16,148 bases of DNA from Gp6-AA40 sp036742665 (GCA_036742665.1 DAINQP010000143.1:1-16148), one strand, 5' to 3'. Positions 1 through 8,100 are shown, counted from the stretch's first letter. Made by a program: numbers and translations. The notes: generated by a model not told the origin, from the sequence alone.

Positions 1-228
1 AAGGTCAGCGAGGCTTCGTGGAAGTCGAAGCCGAGTTGGTATCTGGTTGCGACCGATGATCGGATGATCCCGCCGCCCGCGCAGCAGTTCATGTCGAAGC
101 GTGCGGGCTCGACGGTTGTTGAATCCAGAGGCAGTCACTCCGTCTACGTTTCGCAGCCGGGAGCCGTGGCCTCGCTCATCGAAACTGCTGCACGGGCGCT
201 ACAAGCCTCAAGCGTCGCCGTGAAGTGA
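1..228 (+). CDS. alpha/beta hydrolase, C-terminal part (5' end outside window)
   Basis: Reading frame 1 is open from the first base to TGA at 226-228 and gives the last 75 residues of an alpha/beta hydrolase. Visible are KPSWYLVATDDRMIPP, which carries the acid region of the catalytic triad, and VVESRGSHSVYVSQP, which carries the catalytic His. This layout is typical of small EstC-like esterases of the alpha/beta hydrolase superfamily. The nucleophile elbow lies outside the window, so substrate and activity cannot be judged. The next gene on the same strand, 31 bp downstream, is a diverged paralogue whose C-terminus aligns with it (SSWYGVADEDRMFAP), so this looks like a tandem duplication and probably a shared transcript. 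Confidence 0.85.
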   Translation, partial: KVSEASWKSKPSWYLVATDDRMIPPPAQQFMSKRAGSTVVESRGSHSVYVSQPGAVASLIETAARALQASSVAVK

Positions 229-259
229 AGACGCGGAGAGGTCACGCGGATGATCAGCC

Positions 260-976
260 ATGCCGCGTGACCTCGATCCTCCGGCAGTCGTAATTGCCCA
301 CGGTGCTTGGGCCGACGCGACCAGTTGGCGCGAAGTCATTGCGCTATTGCAGACCAAGGGCCTGCGCGTCGTCGCAGTGCAGAATCCGCTGACCGGGCTC
401 GCGGACGACGTCGACGCTGTAGCGCGGGCGCTCAACCATCAGTCACATCCTGTCGTCCTTGTCGGCCACGATTACGGAGGTACGGTCATTACGCAGGCCG
501 GACAGCACCAGAAGGTTGTGGCGCTCGTCTACATCGCAGCGTGCGCGCCGGACATCGGCGAATCCACGGTCGATGCGCAGAGGGACCATCCCCCGCCGGC
601 TGTCACAAACAGATTCACAGTAGACGCCGGCGGGTTTCTCTACCTTGCGCCGGACGCAGTACTCGAGTTTCTGGCGCACGACCTGCCGGCAACGGAGGCC
701 GCGGTCCTCGCCGCTGCGCAACAGCCCATTAGGGCCAGCGCACTCCTCGATCGTGTCACCGAAGCCGCGTGGCATACCAAGTCTTCCTGGTACGGTGTTG
801 CCGACGAAGATCGCATGTTCGCGCCCATCTTGCAGCGGGAGATGGCCAGGAGGATTAATGCAAGCGTCGTCACGCTCCGCGCTGGCCATCTCCCGTTTCT
901 CTCCAGACCCAAGGAGACGGCGGCGGTGATCCAAGCGGCCGTGGACGATATTCGAGGCCAGCGGACAAACTCATAA
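260..976 (+). CDS. alpha/beta hydrolase with Asp at the nucleophile position
   Basis: The product is a 238-residue single-domain alpha/beta hydrolase, normal length for the EstC-like family and without a signal peptide, so probably cytoplasmic. The oxyanion-side motif HGAWAD is at residues 14-19. The nucleophile elbow is VLVGHDYGG with Asp71 where most relatives carry Ser (GHSYGG). The acid loop is ADEDRM around residues 181-186, and the catalytic His is His210 in RAGHLPF. An in-frame stop at 251-253 makes the ATG at 260 the only upstream start, though the purine-rich stretch near 235-242 is rather far for a ribosome binding site. Asp nucleophiles are known in haloalkane dehalogenases, epoxide hydrolases and fluoroacetate dehalogenase, so the reaction may not be simple ester hydrolysis. 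It follows a partial paralogue and precedes an AraC regulator by 58 bp. Confidence 0.9.
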   Translation: MPRDLDPPAVVIAHGAWADATSWREVIALLQTKGLRVVAVQNPLTGLADDVDAVARALNHQSHPVVLVGHDYGGTVITQAGQHQKVVALVYIAACAPDIGESTVDAQRDHPPPAVTNRFTVDAGGFLYLAPDAVLEFLAHDLPATEAAVLAAAQQPIRASALLDRVTEAAWHTKSSWYGVADEDRMFAPILQREMARRINASVVTLRAGHLPFLSRPKETAAVIQAAVDDIRGQRTNS

Positions 977-1034
977 GGCGATTGCGCCACCATGTGGTCG
1001 GGAGTAGGCTACTGGTTCCCGGCGAGGGAGCAGC

Positions 1035-2003
1035 GTGGTCCGCACGGAGTCCTCATCAATCGTACGGCTGTCAACGCGTGACGTGGCGCCGGTGGACCGT
1101 CTCAACTACGCCAGCTGGATCCTCAGTTCGTCCCTCGCACCTTCCGCGTTGTCGACCGCAACGCCGTCGGAATACGAACTGGAAGTGACCGCGCTGGACC
1201 TGCCGTCGATCGCCATCGTTCGGCAGAGCGGTTCTCCGCAGCGCTCGATTCGTGCGCGACCAGAGATCCGTCGCACTGCTCAACGCTATTGCTTCCTGGT
1301 TCTGGTGCTCAGCGGCTCATGGCACGTGGCAAGTACAACGCGCAGGCGATTCGGTTCCGGCGAGCTAATCTTCTACGATTCGCGTGACCCTCTCGATTGC
1401 GACTTGCTGCTCGACTGGAGCGACGTGAACGTACAGCTGTCGGAACAGTTCGTGCGCAAGTGGGTTCCCCGCCCCGCCGTTCTGAGTGAGAGGGACATCT
1501 GCCACGACTCGCAGTGGGGACGCGTCCTCGCGAGCTACGTCGCCCAACTGGCGCCTGAGTTCGTCGTGCAAGCCCCGCTGCCCCAGACGGTGCTGGTCGA
1601 CCAAGTCGGGGCGCTCCTAGCCTTGACCGCGAGTGAACTCAGCGGGAGTCGCGTCGTAACGACGCCGGTCGAGCGCTCTGTGCGTGACCGTGTGCATGAC
1701 CACATCACGCAGCGCTGCCCTGATACCTCCTTGCACGCGGCTGATGTAGCGAATTCGCTCAGCATGTCCACGCGGACCCTGCATCGAGCGCTAGCGGCGT
1801 GTGGCGAGACCTTTGGATCCATGCTGATCCAAGCCCGCGTCGATCTGGCTGTGCGCATGCTTGAATCACCACTCTTCGATCGTGTGACGACAGCGGAGAT
1901 AGGGCGACGCGCCGGCTTCTCGGACGCGTCCCACTTCGTGAAGGTTCTGCGTCGACACACCGGCCACACGCCGTTGCGTGTGCGCCGTACCAGGCGTGGC
2001 TGA
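1035..2003 (+). CDS. AraC-family transcriptional regulator
   Basis: A 322-residue regulator. The N-terminal half (about 20-200) fits the AraC_binding_2 type of sensor region, and the C-terminal 95 residues form the double helix-turn-helix DNA-binding domain: LHAADVANSLSMSTRTLHRA is the first HTH, and IGRRAGFSDASHFVKVLRRH with TPLRVRR is the second HTH and its tail. The start is a GTG at 1035 preceded by GAGGGAG; the spacing is short, so the next in-frame GTG codons near 1083 are alternatives. It lies 58 bp behind the hydrolase on the same strand, so a role in controlling the hydrolase pair or the convergent antiporter is plausible but not shown. The ligand is unknown. Confidence 0.9.
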   Translation: MVRTESSSIVRLSTRDVAPVDRLNYASWILSSSLAPSALSTATPSEYELEVTALDLPSIAIVRQSGSPQRSIRARPEIRRTAQRYCFLVLVLSGSWHVASTTRRRFGSGELIFYDSRDPLDCDLLLDWSDVNVQLSEQFVRKWVPRPAVLSERDICHDSQWGRVLASYVAQLAPEFVVQAPLPQTVLVDQVGALLALTASELSGSRVVTTPVERSVRDRVHDHITQRCPDTSLHAADVANSLSMSTRTLHRALAACGETFGSMLIQARVDLAVRMLESPLFDRVTTAEIGRRAGFSDASHFVKVLRRHTGHTPLRVRRTRRG

Positions 2004-2050
2004 TTCTTCCAGACGCACACGAACCACAGAATCCTCGAGAACAGGCCCGT

Positions 2051-2202
2051 TCATGCGGCCTCGCGGATGAGCCAGTTGCGGAAATCGTCGATCCAGCTTC
2101 GACCCACCCCCGTCTTTTCGCCAAGAACGTCGCCGTATCGAGCAGGCGCACGCCGGCGAGAACGATGACGAGCGCGGTCGCGGCGAACTGGACCCAGATC
2201 AT
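2051..2202 (-). pseudogene. remnant of a Na+/Ca2+ (CaCA-type) exchanger N-terminus, frameshifted
   Basis: The minus strand from ATG at 2202 reads MIWVQFAATALVIVLAGVRL, the first transmembrane helix of bacterial sodium:calcium antiporters. One base is missing immediately afterwards: shifting frame at 2140 gives RYGDVLGEKTGVGRSWI, the next conserved stretch of that family. Homology then stops and the frame continues as DDFRNWLIREAA to TGA at 2051-2053. This tail resembles the C-terminal end of some LysR-type regulators and may be a fused piece of another gene, but it is too short to be sure. Only about 40 of roughly 330 residues survive. It sits downstream of the intact Na+/H+ antiporter on the same strand. 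It could not make a working transporter. Confidence 0.7.
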
Positions 2203-2296
2203 CGGCGGGCGCTCCGCATGCTGCCGCTTCGCGTCGGCAGTTGCCGCTTAGGCGTGTTCGGTGAGCGCCGACAGGTTGCCTCGCACAACATGCTGG

Positions 2297-3805
2297 TCAC
2301 AGCAGACGAAACACGATCGCGGCAACAGCGGTCGGCAGGAGCGCTCCTACCAGCAATCCGATCGGCAAGATCGCGCCATCAAAAAAGCGACTCAGCAGCG
2401 CCTGGCCGGCCGGGTTCGGCGCATTCGCGATCACCGTCAATCCCCCGCCGACGACTGCCCCTTGAACAACCGCGAGCTTCAGCTCGTCGCCCAGATTCGG
2501 CACCAGTGTCGCCAGATAGGTGATGAGCGCATTGTCGTTGACGGCCGTCAGCGCGGTGGCCCCCAGGAACAATGGACTCTCGGGAAGCCGGCTGAGCACC
2601 GGCGCAATCCACCACCCCTGCAGACCCCCATGGATCACTAACCCGGCGAGGAAGAAGCCCACGAGGAGCGGCGTCTTCAACTCGATCCGGCTCTGATACG
2701 GCGCCGTCGCGCGAGCAAAACCCAGGAAGAACAGAAAGCCGCCCAGGAACAGCGCCGGATAGTGTGCGTTGAAGACGGTCCACACCAAGAACGCGAGGTG
2801 TACCGCGACTACCCATGGCGGCACTGGCAGCAGCGTAGCCCCAGCCGCGTCATCGTCGGGTTGCTCGACCTCGGGTACCGGAGCCCGGGCCGCAAGACTT
2901 CTCAATTCTTTGCGGAACAGGATGAAGTAGACCCCTGTCGACAGCACGATGGCGGTGACGGCGCGCCAACCGAAATTCGCGACCATGAAGGGGATGTCCC
3001 ACCCCCATGGGCGCGCCACCATCAGCACCGGCGGGGCCGCGAAGTGCGTCAGCGTCCCACCAATCGAAACGTTGACGAACAGCACCCCCAATGTCGCGTA
3101 CTTCAGGCGCGTGGAGGGTTGCAGGTCGAAGAACTGCCGCGCGAGCAACAGTGCGCAGATCGTCATCGCCCCCGGTTCGGTAATGAACGAACCCAGCACC
3201 GGGCCGATCGTCAGGATTACGGCCCACCATGCGGCAGGTGTCGCGCCACCAGCCGCCGCCACACGCCGCAGGGCCGACTCTGCAAACCCGATGACCGGCC
3301 GTGTCGACGCGAGCGCCATGATGACGACGACGAAGAGGGGTTCCGTGTAGTTGACGGTGTCGCTGACGTAGTGCCTGGCCGCCTCCCACCCAACGTAGGC
3401 CGCGGTCGCGACGACCAGCACCACCGCCCATAGGCCAAAGACCACTTCGACTTCCCCGAGGAAGTGCAGCGCTTCAGCACGCAGACTCGGCGACGCCGAT
3501 CTGCCGTGCGCCTGTGCCCCTTCATCGTGGCGGTGCTGCACCCGGTGCGCGAGACGCGCGAAGCGGGCCGCCGCAAACGTGTGGAAAATTGCCAGGACAA
3601 ACACGCCCGTGGCGATGGCGTTGAACGGCTCGATCTGCACACGCATGGCGAGATCGGCTGCGAGCGTCTGATCGGCGCCGGATGGATAACTCTCCAGCGC
3701 CCTCGGAATCGCCGTGATCGCGGTGGTGTCGTCGCTCATCGGGGCACGGACCTGCGGACGCTGACGGACGTGGATCGAGTGATCATGATTGGCCGGAGCC
3801 GACAT
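2297..3805 (-). CDS. putative Na+/H+ antiporter, inner-membrane protein
   Basis: Up to 502 residues with about 12 hydrophobic segments, matching the putative Na+/H+ antiporter family (Pfam Na_H_antiport_2 type). Characteristic stretches are PFNAIATGVFVLAIFHTF near the N-terminus, GSFITEPGAMTICALLLARQ, VNVSIGGTLTHFAAPPVLMV, TALTAVNDNALITYLATLVP and VIANAPNPAGQALLSRFF, the last two carrying polar residues likely to line the ion path. It should exchange sodium for protons across the cytoplasmic membrane. Start choice is uncertain: the ATG at 3805 follows GGGGAAGGG almost without spacing, while Met23 (3739, MSDDTTAITAIP) agrees better with where relatives begin and removes a hydrophilic His/Arg-rich extension. 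A Na+/Ca2+ exchanger remnant follows downstream. It is convergent with the AraC gene. Confidence 0.9.
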   Translation of the reverse strand: MSAPANHDHSIHVRQRPQVRAPMSDDTTAITAIPRALESYPSGADQTLAADLAMRVQIEPFNAIATGVFVLAIFHTFAAARFARLAHRVQHRHDEGAQAHGRSASPSLRAEALHFLGEVEVVFGLWAVVLVVATAAYVGWEAARHYVSDTVNYTEPLFVVVIMALASTRPVIGFAESALRRVAAAGGATPAAWWAVILTIGPVLGSFITEPGAMTICALLLARQFFDLQPSTRLKYATLGVLFVNVSIGGTLTHFAAPPVLMVARPWGWDIPFMVANFGWRAVTAIVLSTGVYFILFRKELRSLAARAPVPEVEQPDDDAAGATLLPVPPWVVAVHLAFLVWTVFNAHYPALFLGGFLFFLGFARATAPYQSRIELKTPLLVGFFLAGLVIHGGLQGWWIAPVLSRLPESPLFLGATALTAVNDNALITYLATLVPNLGDELKLAVVQGAVVGGGLTVIANAPNPAGQALLSRFFDGAILPIGLLVGALLPTAVAAIVFRLL

Positions 3806-4171
3806 CCCTTCCCCGAGCTACGGCAGCGTGCGTGATGAAGGGCGTGGCGAGGTGCCCGGCAAACCTCATTGCCGACAGGATGAGAGGGAGAGCGAGGTCG
3901 GGCGCGACGGGATTCGCGCAACCCTTCGGGACGTGTTCCGGGTGCCTTGCGACGACTACAAGTGGGATTGCCTCGAGACACGTGAAGGGCCAACGCGCGG
4001 ACGATCCGCAAATCGAGCCTGCCAACTCGCATCCTCCTGGTCTCGCAACGACCACGAGGATGGCGGCCCGACCATCCAGTTGCCTGCAGCGGAGGCCCGC
4101 TGCACCCTTCGATCTTTCAGCTGCATTCAGTATACGCGTTGGGGCCGCACACTCGATTCACTTCGCCGCAT
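3806..4171. other. intergenic stretch with no supported gene
   Basis: 366 bp between two minus-strand genes. Open frames exist on both strands because of the high GC content, but none shows a recognisable motif or a convincing start. No strong hairpin or copy of the repeated 43-bp motif was found. It presumably holds the promoter of the antiporter gene and the 3' end of the histidine kinase transcript. Confidence 0.5.
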
Positions 4172-5608
4172 CTAGCCAGAGACTACCGGCTCACGCTCGA
4201 CATCAGTTTCCACTCTCAGCAGCGACGCACCACCAGTCGGAGCGAGTGGTAAACGCACCACGAAGGTGCTGCCACCATTTGGAGTGTTCAGCGCCTCGAT
4301 TTGGCCGCCGTGAGCATCAAGGATCTTCCGTGTGACCGACAACCCAAGCCCGAGCCCGCCGACCGAACCCACGTTCTCACCGCGTACGAATGGCTGAAAG
4401 AGGCGTTCCCTGTCGTGCGCCGTCACACCAATGCCATGATCGATGATAGAAACCGTAGCCTGCGAGAGAGTCTGCTGAAGGCACACCTCGATGTCGGTAG
4501 ACTCGGCCGAGTACTTGACCGCGTTGCTCAGCAAGTTGCGAACTACCTGCTCGATGCGCACAATGTCGCACGTCACGCGCACAGGATCCTCAGGTGCCCT
4601 CATGATGAAGCTGCGGGTTCGCATCATCGCCCTGTGCTCGTCCACGACCCGCGTGATAACACTGCGCAAGTCTTGGAGCTTGAGACGCAGCTGGAGACGG
4701 CCAGCTTCAATCTGAGCACGGTCGAGCAGATCGCCGACCAGTTGTTCGAGGTAATCGACTTGATGTGCGATTCGCTCGCCGATCCGCATCGCTTCATGTG
4801 GCTGGCGCTGAAGCAGCGCGCCCCCGACTCTGAGCGCACTTAACGGATTCCGCAGGTCGTGTGCGATGCCGGCTACCAGCGCGAACTGCCGGTCGTGTTG
4901 CTGCTGGAGCGCAAGGGCCATCTCGTTAAAGGAAGCGGCGACCTGGCGAAATTCGGCCGGCCCGGCCTCGGGCGCACGCGCAGAGCGGTCACCAGCTGTG
5001 AATCGCCCGATTGCGTCAGCGATACCGACCAGTGGCTGGAGCGTGCGTCGACTGAACCAAGCCAGTAAGGCGACAAACCCCGCCAGCGGCACCAGGATCC
5101 CCACGGTGCCGGCGACGTTTGCAACGCGATTCCATGAGCCAGCCAGGGCCGTGGCTCGCCGGGCATCGATATCCTCACGTTCAACAACATTTCGCAACAG
5201 TGTCAACCCTTCCTCGATTTGCGCCTCACGGTCGGTTGCGGTGGACGCCTGACCGGCTCGCTCGATCATTCCGGCCAGTCGCCGCATATCGCGGCCGAAC
5301 TCGTTGTCCGAGCCGTGCTGAAGGCGATTGAGGATGTCGGCCATCGCGTGCGTATCGAGCATCTCGCCGAGGCGATTGCGTTGGAGGGCGTCCGATTCCA
5401 ATTCCATGAGCACGCGAACGCGTTCGACGGCCGTTCCAAGCCGTGAGCTGAGTTGGTTCAGCGCCGATGCGAGGATGATCAGTGCGACCGCCATCGTCAC
5501 TGCCAAAGCGCTCATCGTGGTGGTGACAATGGTCACCGTTCTTTGAAGTGTCACGGTGTCTCTTTCGAGCTGCGCGGCGGCTCGGAGTGGGGCGATCAGT
5601 ATCGGCAT
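4172..5608 (-). CDS. HAMP-containing sensor histidine kinase (HisKA type), orphan
   Basis: A 478-residue membrane sensor kinase. Transmembrane helices lie at about 26-50 and 165-185, flanking a mostly helical periplasmic sensor region of about 110 residues. A HAMP linker follows (about 186-238, ending FRQVAASFNEMALALQQQ). The HisKA phospho-acceptor is His250 in ALVAGIAHDLRNPLSALR. The ATP-binding domain has the N box RNLLSNAVKYS (357-367), the G1 box IIDHGIGV (388-395) and the G2 box GGLGLGLSVTRKIL (417-430). All catalytic elements are present. The ATG at 5608 has GGAAG 11 bases upstream, a modest ribosome site. No response regulator adjoins it, so its partner is elsewhere. A copy of the 43-bp promoter-like motif points at it from about 120 bp upstream, linking its control to the NarL-type kinase at 9442. 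Confidence 0.93.
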   Translation of the reverse strand: MPILIAPLRAAAQLERDTVTLQRTVTIVTTTMSALAVTMAVALIILASALNQLSSRLGTAVERVRVLMELESDALQRNRLGEMLDTHAMADILNRLQHGSDNEFGRDMRRLAGMIERAGQASTATDREAQIEEGLTLLRNVVEREDIDARRATALAGSWNRVANVAGTVGILVPLAGFVALLAWFSRRTLQPLVGIADAIGRFTAGDRSARAPEAGPAEFRQVAASFNEMALALQQQHDRQFALVAGIAHDLRNPLSALRVGGALLQRQPHEAMRIGERIAHQVDYLEQLVGDLLDRAQIEAGRLQLRLKLQDLRSVITRVVDEHRAMMRTRSFIMRAPEDPVRVTCDIVRIEQVVRNLLSNAVKYSAESTDIEVCLQQTLSQATVSIIDHGIGVTAHDRERLFQPFVRGENVGSVGGLGLGLSVTRKILDAHGGQIEALNTPNGGSTFVVRLPLAPTGGASLLRVETDVEREPVVSG

Positions 5609-5726
5609 TTAGACGTGCTTCCGCTGAAGTCGGTTCGTCGGCAAGCGGCACTGCCGTGGAAGAGCCTTCTTCTCTTTGCGGTGATCAATGGGCCGACCGC
5701 AGTGACGAGACGTCGGCCGACGTGCC

Positions 5727-5769
5727 GTACCGGCTCCTCCTCGGCTGAATACCGTCTTGACCAGATACC
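5727..5769 (-). promoter_or_regulatory. repeated tripartite promoter-like motif, copy A
   Basis: Read on the minus strand from 5769: GGTATCTGGTC, then CGGTATTC, then GTAC at 5730-5727. The elements TATCTG, GTATTY and GTAS have the same 9-nt and 16-nt gaps as five other copies in this window. It lies about 120 bp upstream of the histidine kinase start at 5608 and points toward it. A divergent set of decayed plus-strand genes begins on its other side. Confidence 0.7.
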
Positions 5770-5772
5770 GCG

Positions 5773-5871
5773 GCACTATTTCGCAAACGCGACAACGCGC
5801 TGATTGAACAGATGCGGCAACGAGCGACCACTGACGCCACACTCAATGTCTGTCACCGCGCGTTGGCGTGA
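5773..5871 (+). pseudogene. possible 3' remnant of an unrecognised gene
   Basis: A 32-codon open stretch containing LFRKRDNALIEQMRQRA and ending CHRALA at TGA 5869-5871. It has no start codon before Met at about 5812, and an in-frame stop at 5758 cuts it off within motif copy A. Its stop overlaps the GTG start (5868) of the TerB-like frame in the way translationally coupled genes do. It may be the end of an upstream operon partner whose 5' part was lost. No family is recognised and chance cannot be excluded. Confidence 0.25.
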
Positions 5872-6225
5872 CGAACGATGGCGTCTTGCGAACGTTGGAG
5901 ACTCTTGGATTGCCTGAGGAGACGGTGTCCTTGCTTCCATATCGTGCCACTTGTGCACGTGGCCTGGATCGACGGCACCGTATCCGCGCGCGCGGCGCAC
6001 CACATCATCGCGGTCGCCCGCGAGTACGGAATCGACGACAAGTCCGAGGGCGATCGCCTGCTGGCCGAATCGCTCGGAAGCAAGCCATCCGCCGCTCTCT
6101 TCCCTGACGCACTCGATGCGATCAGCATGGTGCTTCAACAGCAGACCTCAGTCGACCGACGACGCTATATCCAGATGCTGCTCGAACGCTGCACTACCGT
6201 GGCTGCGGCATCTGGCAAGTCAAGT
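5868..6225 (+). pseudogene. TerB-like (tellurite-resistance-type) protein, frameshifted
   Basis: The N-terminal part is in the frame starting at GTG 5868 (TNDGVLRTLETLGLPEETV, then SLLP). The rest is in the frame one base over: IVPLVHVAWIDGTVSARAAH, IIAVAREYGIDDKSEGDRLL, then LERCTTVAAASG, ending near 6225. Together these match the helical TerB-like fold, whose relatives read LLPLVHVAWADG followed by a helix-rich domain. A one-base indel near 5930-5945 separates the parts. Past residue AAASG the family similarity stops; the frame stays open to 6600 but overlaps the better supported minus-strand gene at 6321-6626 and carries no recognisable sequence. TerB-type domains occur in stress and metal-resistance proteins. 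A sequencing error could explain the frameshift but not the missing 3' end. Confidence 0.6.
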
Positions 6226-6320
6226 GATTGCGCCCCGAATTATGCTGTGGAACCGCGAGTGTTTAGCGTCGCAGTACGACTAGGATGTCGCACGCTTGTC
6301 CAGGCCACCCCGGGGCCCAT

Positions 6321-6626
6321 TCAAATCGAGGACCCGACCCTCGTTGGATCGGATCGTCGAACTGTCCGTGGCTCGCCGACCGGCGCGCCCGTCCCGGTTC
6401 GCCGGCCGTTCGAAGGCCCGGCGTCGAACCGGACGTACGCGCCGTCCACCGTTCGAGCCAGGAATTTGGTGCTCACGAGGACGTCGATGAGCGCTGCGCA
6501 GGTCGAGCGGTCGAGGGACCAGAGTCGTGCGGCCTGCGCGAGTGTCAGGCGGAGCCCGGGCATCTCGCGATACTCGGCGCGTACGCGCTGCAGTAGATGA
6601 TCGCTGGCGATTTGTTCGACCGGCAT
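6321..6626 (-). CDS. small winged-helix-like hypothetical protein
   Basis: A 101-residue protein. Residues 12-68 (RVRAEYREMPGLRLTLAQAA, then a helix-turn-helix-like LDRSTCAALIDVLVSTKFLA and a short wing ending DGAYVRFD) look like a compact winged helix-turn-helix, a type I associate with Acidobacteriota-like genomes. The C-terminal 30 residues are basic and low in structure. The ATG at 6626 has AAGGAGA about 11 bases upstream, so the start is well supported. It lies 118 bp downstream of the amidohydrolase on the same strand. A DNA-binding regulatory role is likely from the fold alone; targets are unknown. Confidence 0.7.
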   Translation of the reverse strand: MPVEQIASDHLLQRVRAEYREMPGLRLTLAQAARLWSLDRSTCAALIDVLVSTKFLARTVDGAYVRFDAGPSNGRRTGTGAPVGEPRTVRRSDPTRVGSSI

Positions 6627-6669
6627 GTTAGAAACGTCTCCTTCTGCAACCTACACCCCACTTCCGCCG

Positions 6670-6704
6670 GCGCGGAGGCTAGTCAGGAGGCGGCAGCCTC
6701 GCGC
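6670..6704 (-). terminator. inverted repeat downstream of the amidohydrolase gene
   Basis: GCGCGGAGGCT (6670-6680) pairs with AGCCTCGCGC (6695-6704), leaving one bulged base and a 14-nt loop. It lies 41 bp past the amidohydrolase stop on the minus strand and before the winged-helix gene. No U-tract follows, so it may be an attenuating stem-loop rather than an intrinsic terminator. Confidence 0.35.
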
Positions 6705-6744
6705 AGCACAGCGGGGTCTTCGACCACCGGTTTGTGCGGCTGTC

Positions 6745-8100
6745 CTAGGGGCGGTCGTTGTCGCGTAACGCCGTCGCGGTTCCATTTCGGTTCGCGATTT
6801 GCTCGAGTCGTCTCTGGATTTCCGACTGGGGCAGCCACCTCCCGCGAACCATGACACCCGACTGGCGTCGGATGTTCGACAAGTCCTGAAGCGGATTGGC
6901 ATCCACCAGGATCAGATCAGCGCGTTTACCGATGGCGACCGTGCCGAAGTCGTCCAGAGCCTTCAAGTGGTAGCCCACGTTGGCCGTGCCGGACTTGATG
7001 ATGTCGTATGTGGTCAAGCCAGCGTCTGCCATCCGCTGCATCTCGCGGTGAATGGAGAATCCTGGCACGTTGAACTGCTGCGGTGCATCGCTGCCGAGGA
7101 GAACGCCAACGCCGGCCGCGTGAAGCTCCCACAGGATCCGCATGCGGTTATCAATGTACTGTTTCGACTCGAGCGCCGTGAACTGCGGGGAATTGAGACG
7201 GTTCTCGAGAGACTTCGTCCACTGCTCGACCGTGGCGCGAGGCATGTACCGCATCTCAGGAAGTGTCGTGCGCGAGTGCAGTGTGACGGGCCCGCGGAGC
7301 GTCTCCCATACGACGAGCGTCGGCACAATCGAAGCGCCCGCCTTCTTGGTGCGCGCCACGAGAGCCTGGAGCGCTGTGCCGTCAAGGGGCTGTGTGACGC
7401 CATTGAGCTGTTCCGCATAGCCGTCGAGATGGTCAATCGTGTGCTGTCCCATTTCGAGCGCATGCGTTACGCCCACCGCTGATGGGACGTGGCCACCGAA
7501 GGGGATCCCGATTCCCCTCGCGGTCATCGCCATCGCGTCGTACGTCTCGACGCTGAGGCCGCCCATTACTTTGAGCAGATCCCATCCCTCCGCCTTCTGC
7601 TGACGAACCTTCGACGCCGCGTCTTCAGGCGTTCGGACACTGTTTCCGTTGAAGGCCGGACCGGCCAAGTACATGTTCGGCGCGATCAGGTCGCCACGCT
7701 TAGCCGCTGCCCGAAGCTCGAGTTGCCCGGGCGCGCCCTGCATGCCCCGCACGGTCGTGACTCCATTCGCGACGTACAGGAACAGCACATCGGCCGTGAA
7801 GTCGTTTGGTACCATCGGCGGCGGCACATGACCGTGCATCTCGGCCAGACCTGGCATCAGGTACTTCCCTCGACCGTCGATGAGTACGGCACCTTCCGGC
7901 ACTGGCGCCGATGGAGCCGGGCCCATCGCGGTGATGCGGTCATCGGTGACGATCACGTTGTAATCGCGCAGAACTGTGTGCGAGCCCATCGGCACAACGG
8001 AGACGTTCGTAAAGGCGACGGGCACGCTCTGTTGAGCAGCTGACCCGTCAAAAGCGACCAGGACGGCCGTCAGCAGACACGTCGTGATGGCGGTCTTCAT
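6745..8100 (-). CDS. exported metal-dependent amidohydrolase
   Basis: Counted from ATG at 8100 the protein has 451 residues. This start has GAGGAG seven bases upstream and begins with a signal peptide (MKTAITTCLLTAVLVAF, likely cleavage after GSAA), so the product is exported; a frame extension to 8127 is unlikely to be used. It belongs to the amidohydrolase superfamily, imidazolonepropionase-like group. The metal-site residues are all present: His89 and His91 in AEMHGHVP, Lys177 in DLLKVMGG (likely carbamylated), His204 in FGGHVPS, His224 in TIDHLDGY and Asp338 in LLGSDAPQ. The C-terminal KRADLILVDANPL is the usual composite beta-sandwich return. It should hydrolyse a cyclic amide or dipeptide-like substrate outside the cytoplasm; the substrate is not evident. 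Its start lies inside the end of the truncated CBS gene. Confidence 0.93.
   Translation of the reverse strand: MKTAITTCLLTAVLVAFDGSAAQQSVPVAFTNVSVVPMGSHTVLRDYNVIVTDDRITAMGPAPSAPVPEGAVLIDGRGKYLMPGLAEMHGHVPPPMVPNDFTADVLFLYVANGVTTVRGMQGAPGQLELRAAAKRGDLIAPNMYLAGPAFNGNSVRTPEDAASKVRQQKAEGWDLLKVMGGLSVETYDAMAMTARGIGIPFGGHVPSAVGVTHALEMGQHTIDHLDGYAEQLNGVTQPLDGTALQALVARTKKAGASIVPTLVVWETLRGPVTLHSRTTLPEMRYMPRATVEQWTKSLENRLNSPQFTALESKQYIDNRMRILWELHAAGVGVLLGSDAPQQFNVPGFSIHREMQRMADAGLTTYDIIKSGTANVGYHLKALDDFGTVAIGKRADLILVDANPLQDLSNIRRQSGVMVRGRWLPQSEIQRRLEQIANRNGTATALRDNDRP

Noticed and set aside
41..63. GGTATCTGG resembling the first element of the repeated motif
   Set aside because: It lies inside the hydrolase coding sequence (SWYLVATDD), and neither GTATTY nor GTAS follows at the required spacing.
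6226..6600. Extension of the TerB-like frame to 6600
   Set aside because: It shows no family similarity after AAASG and overlaps a minus-strand gene with a good ribosome site and a recognisable winged helix.
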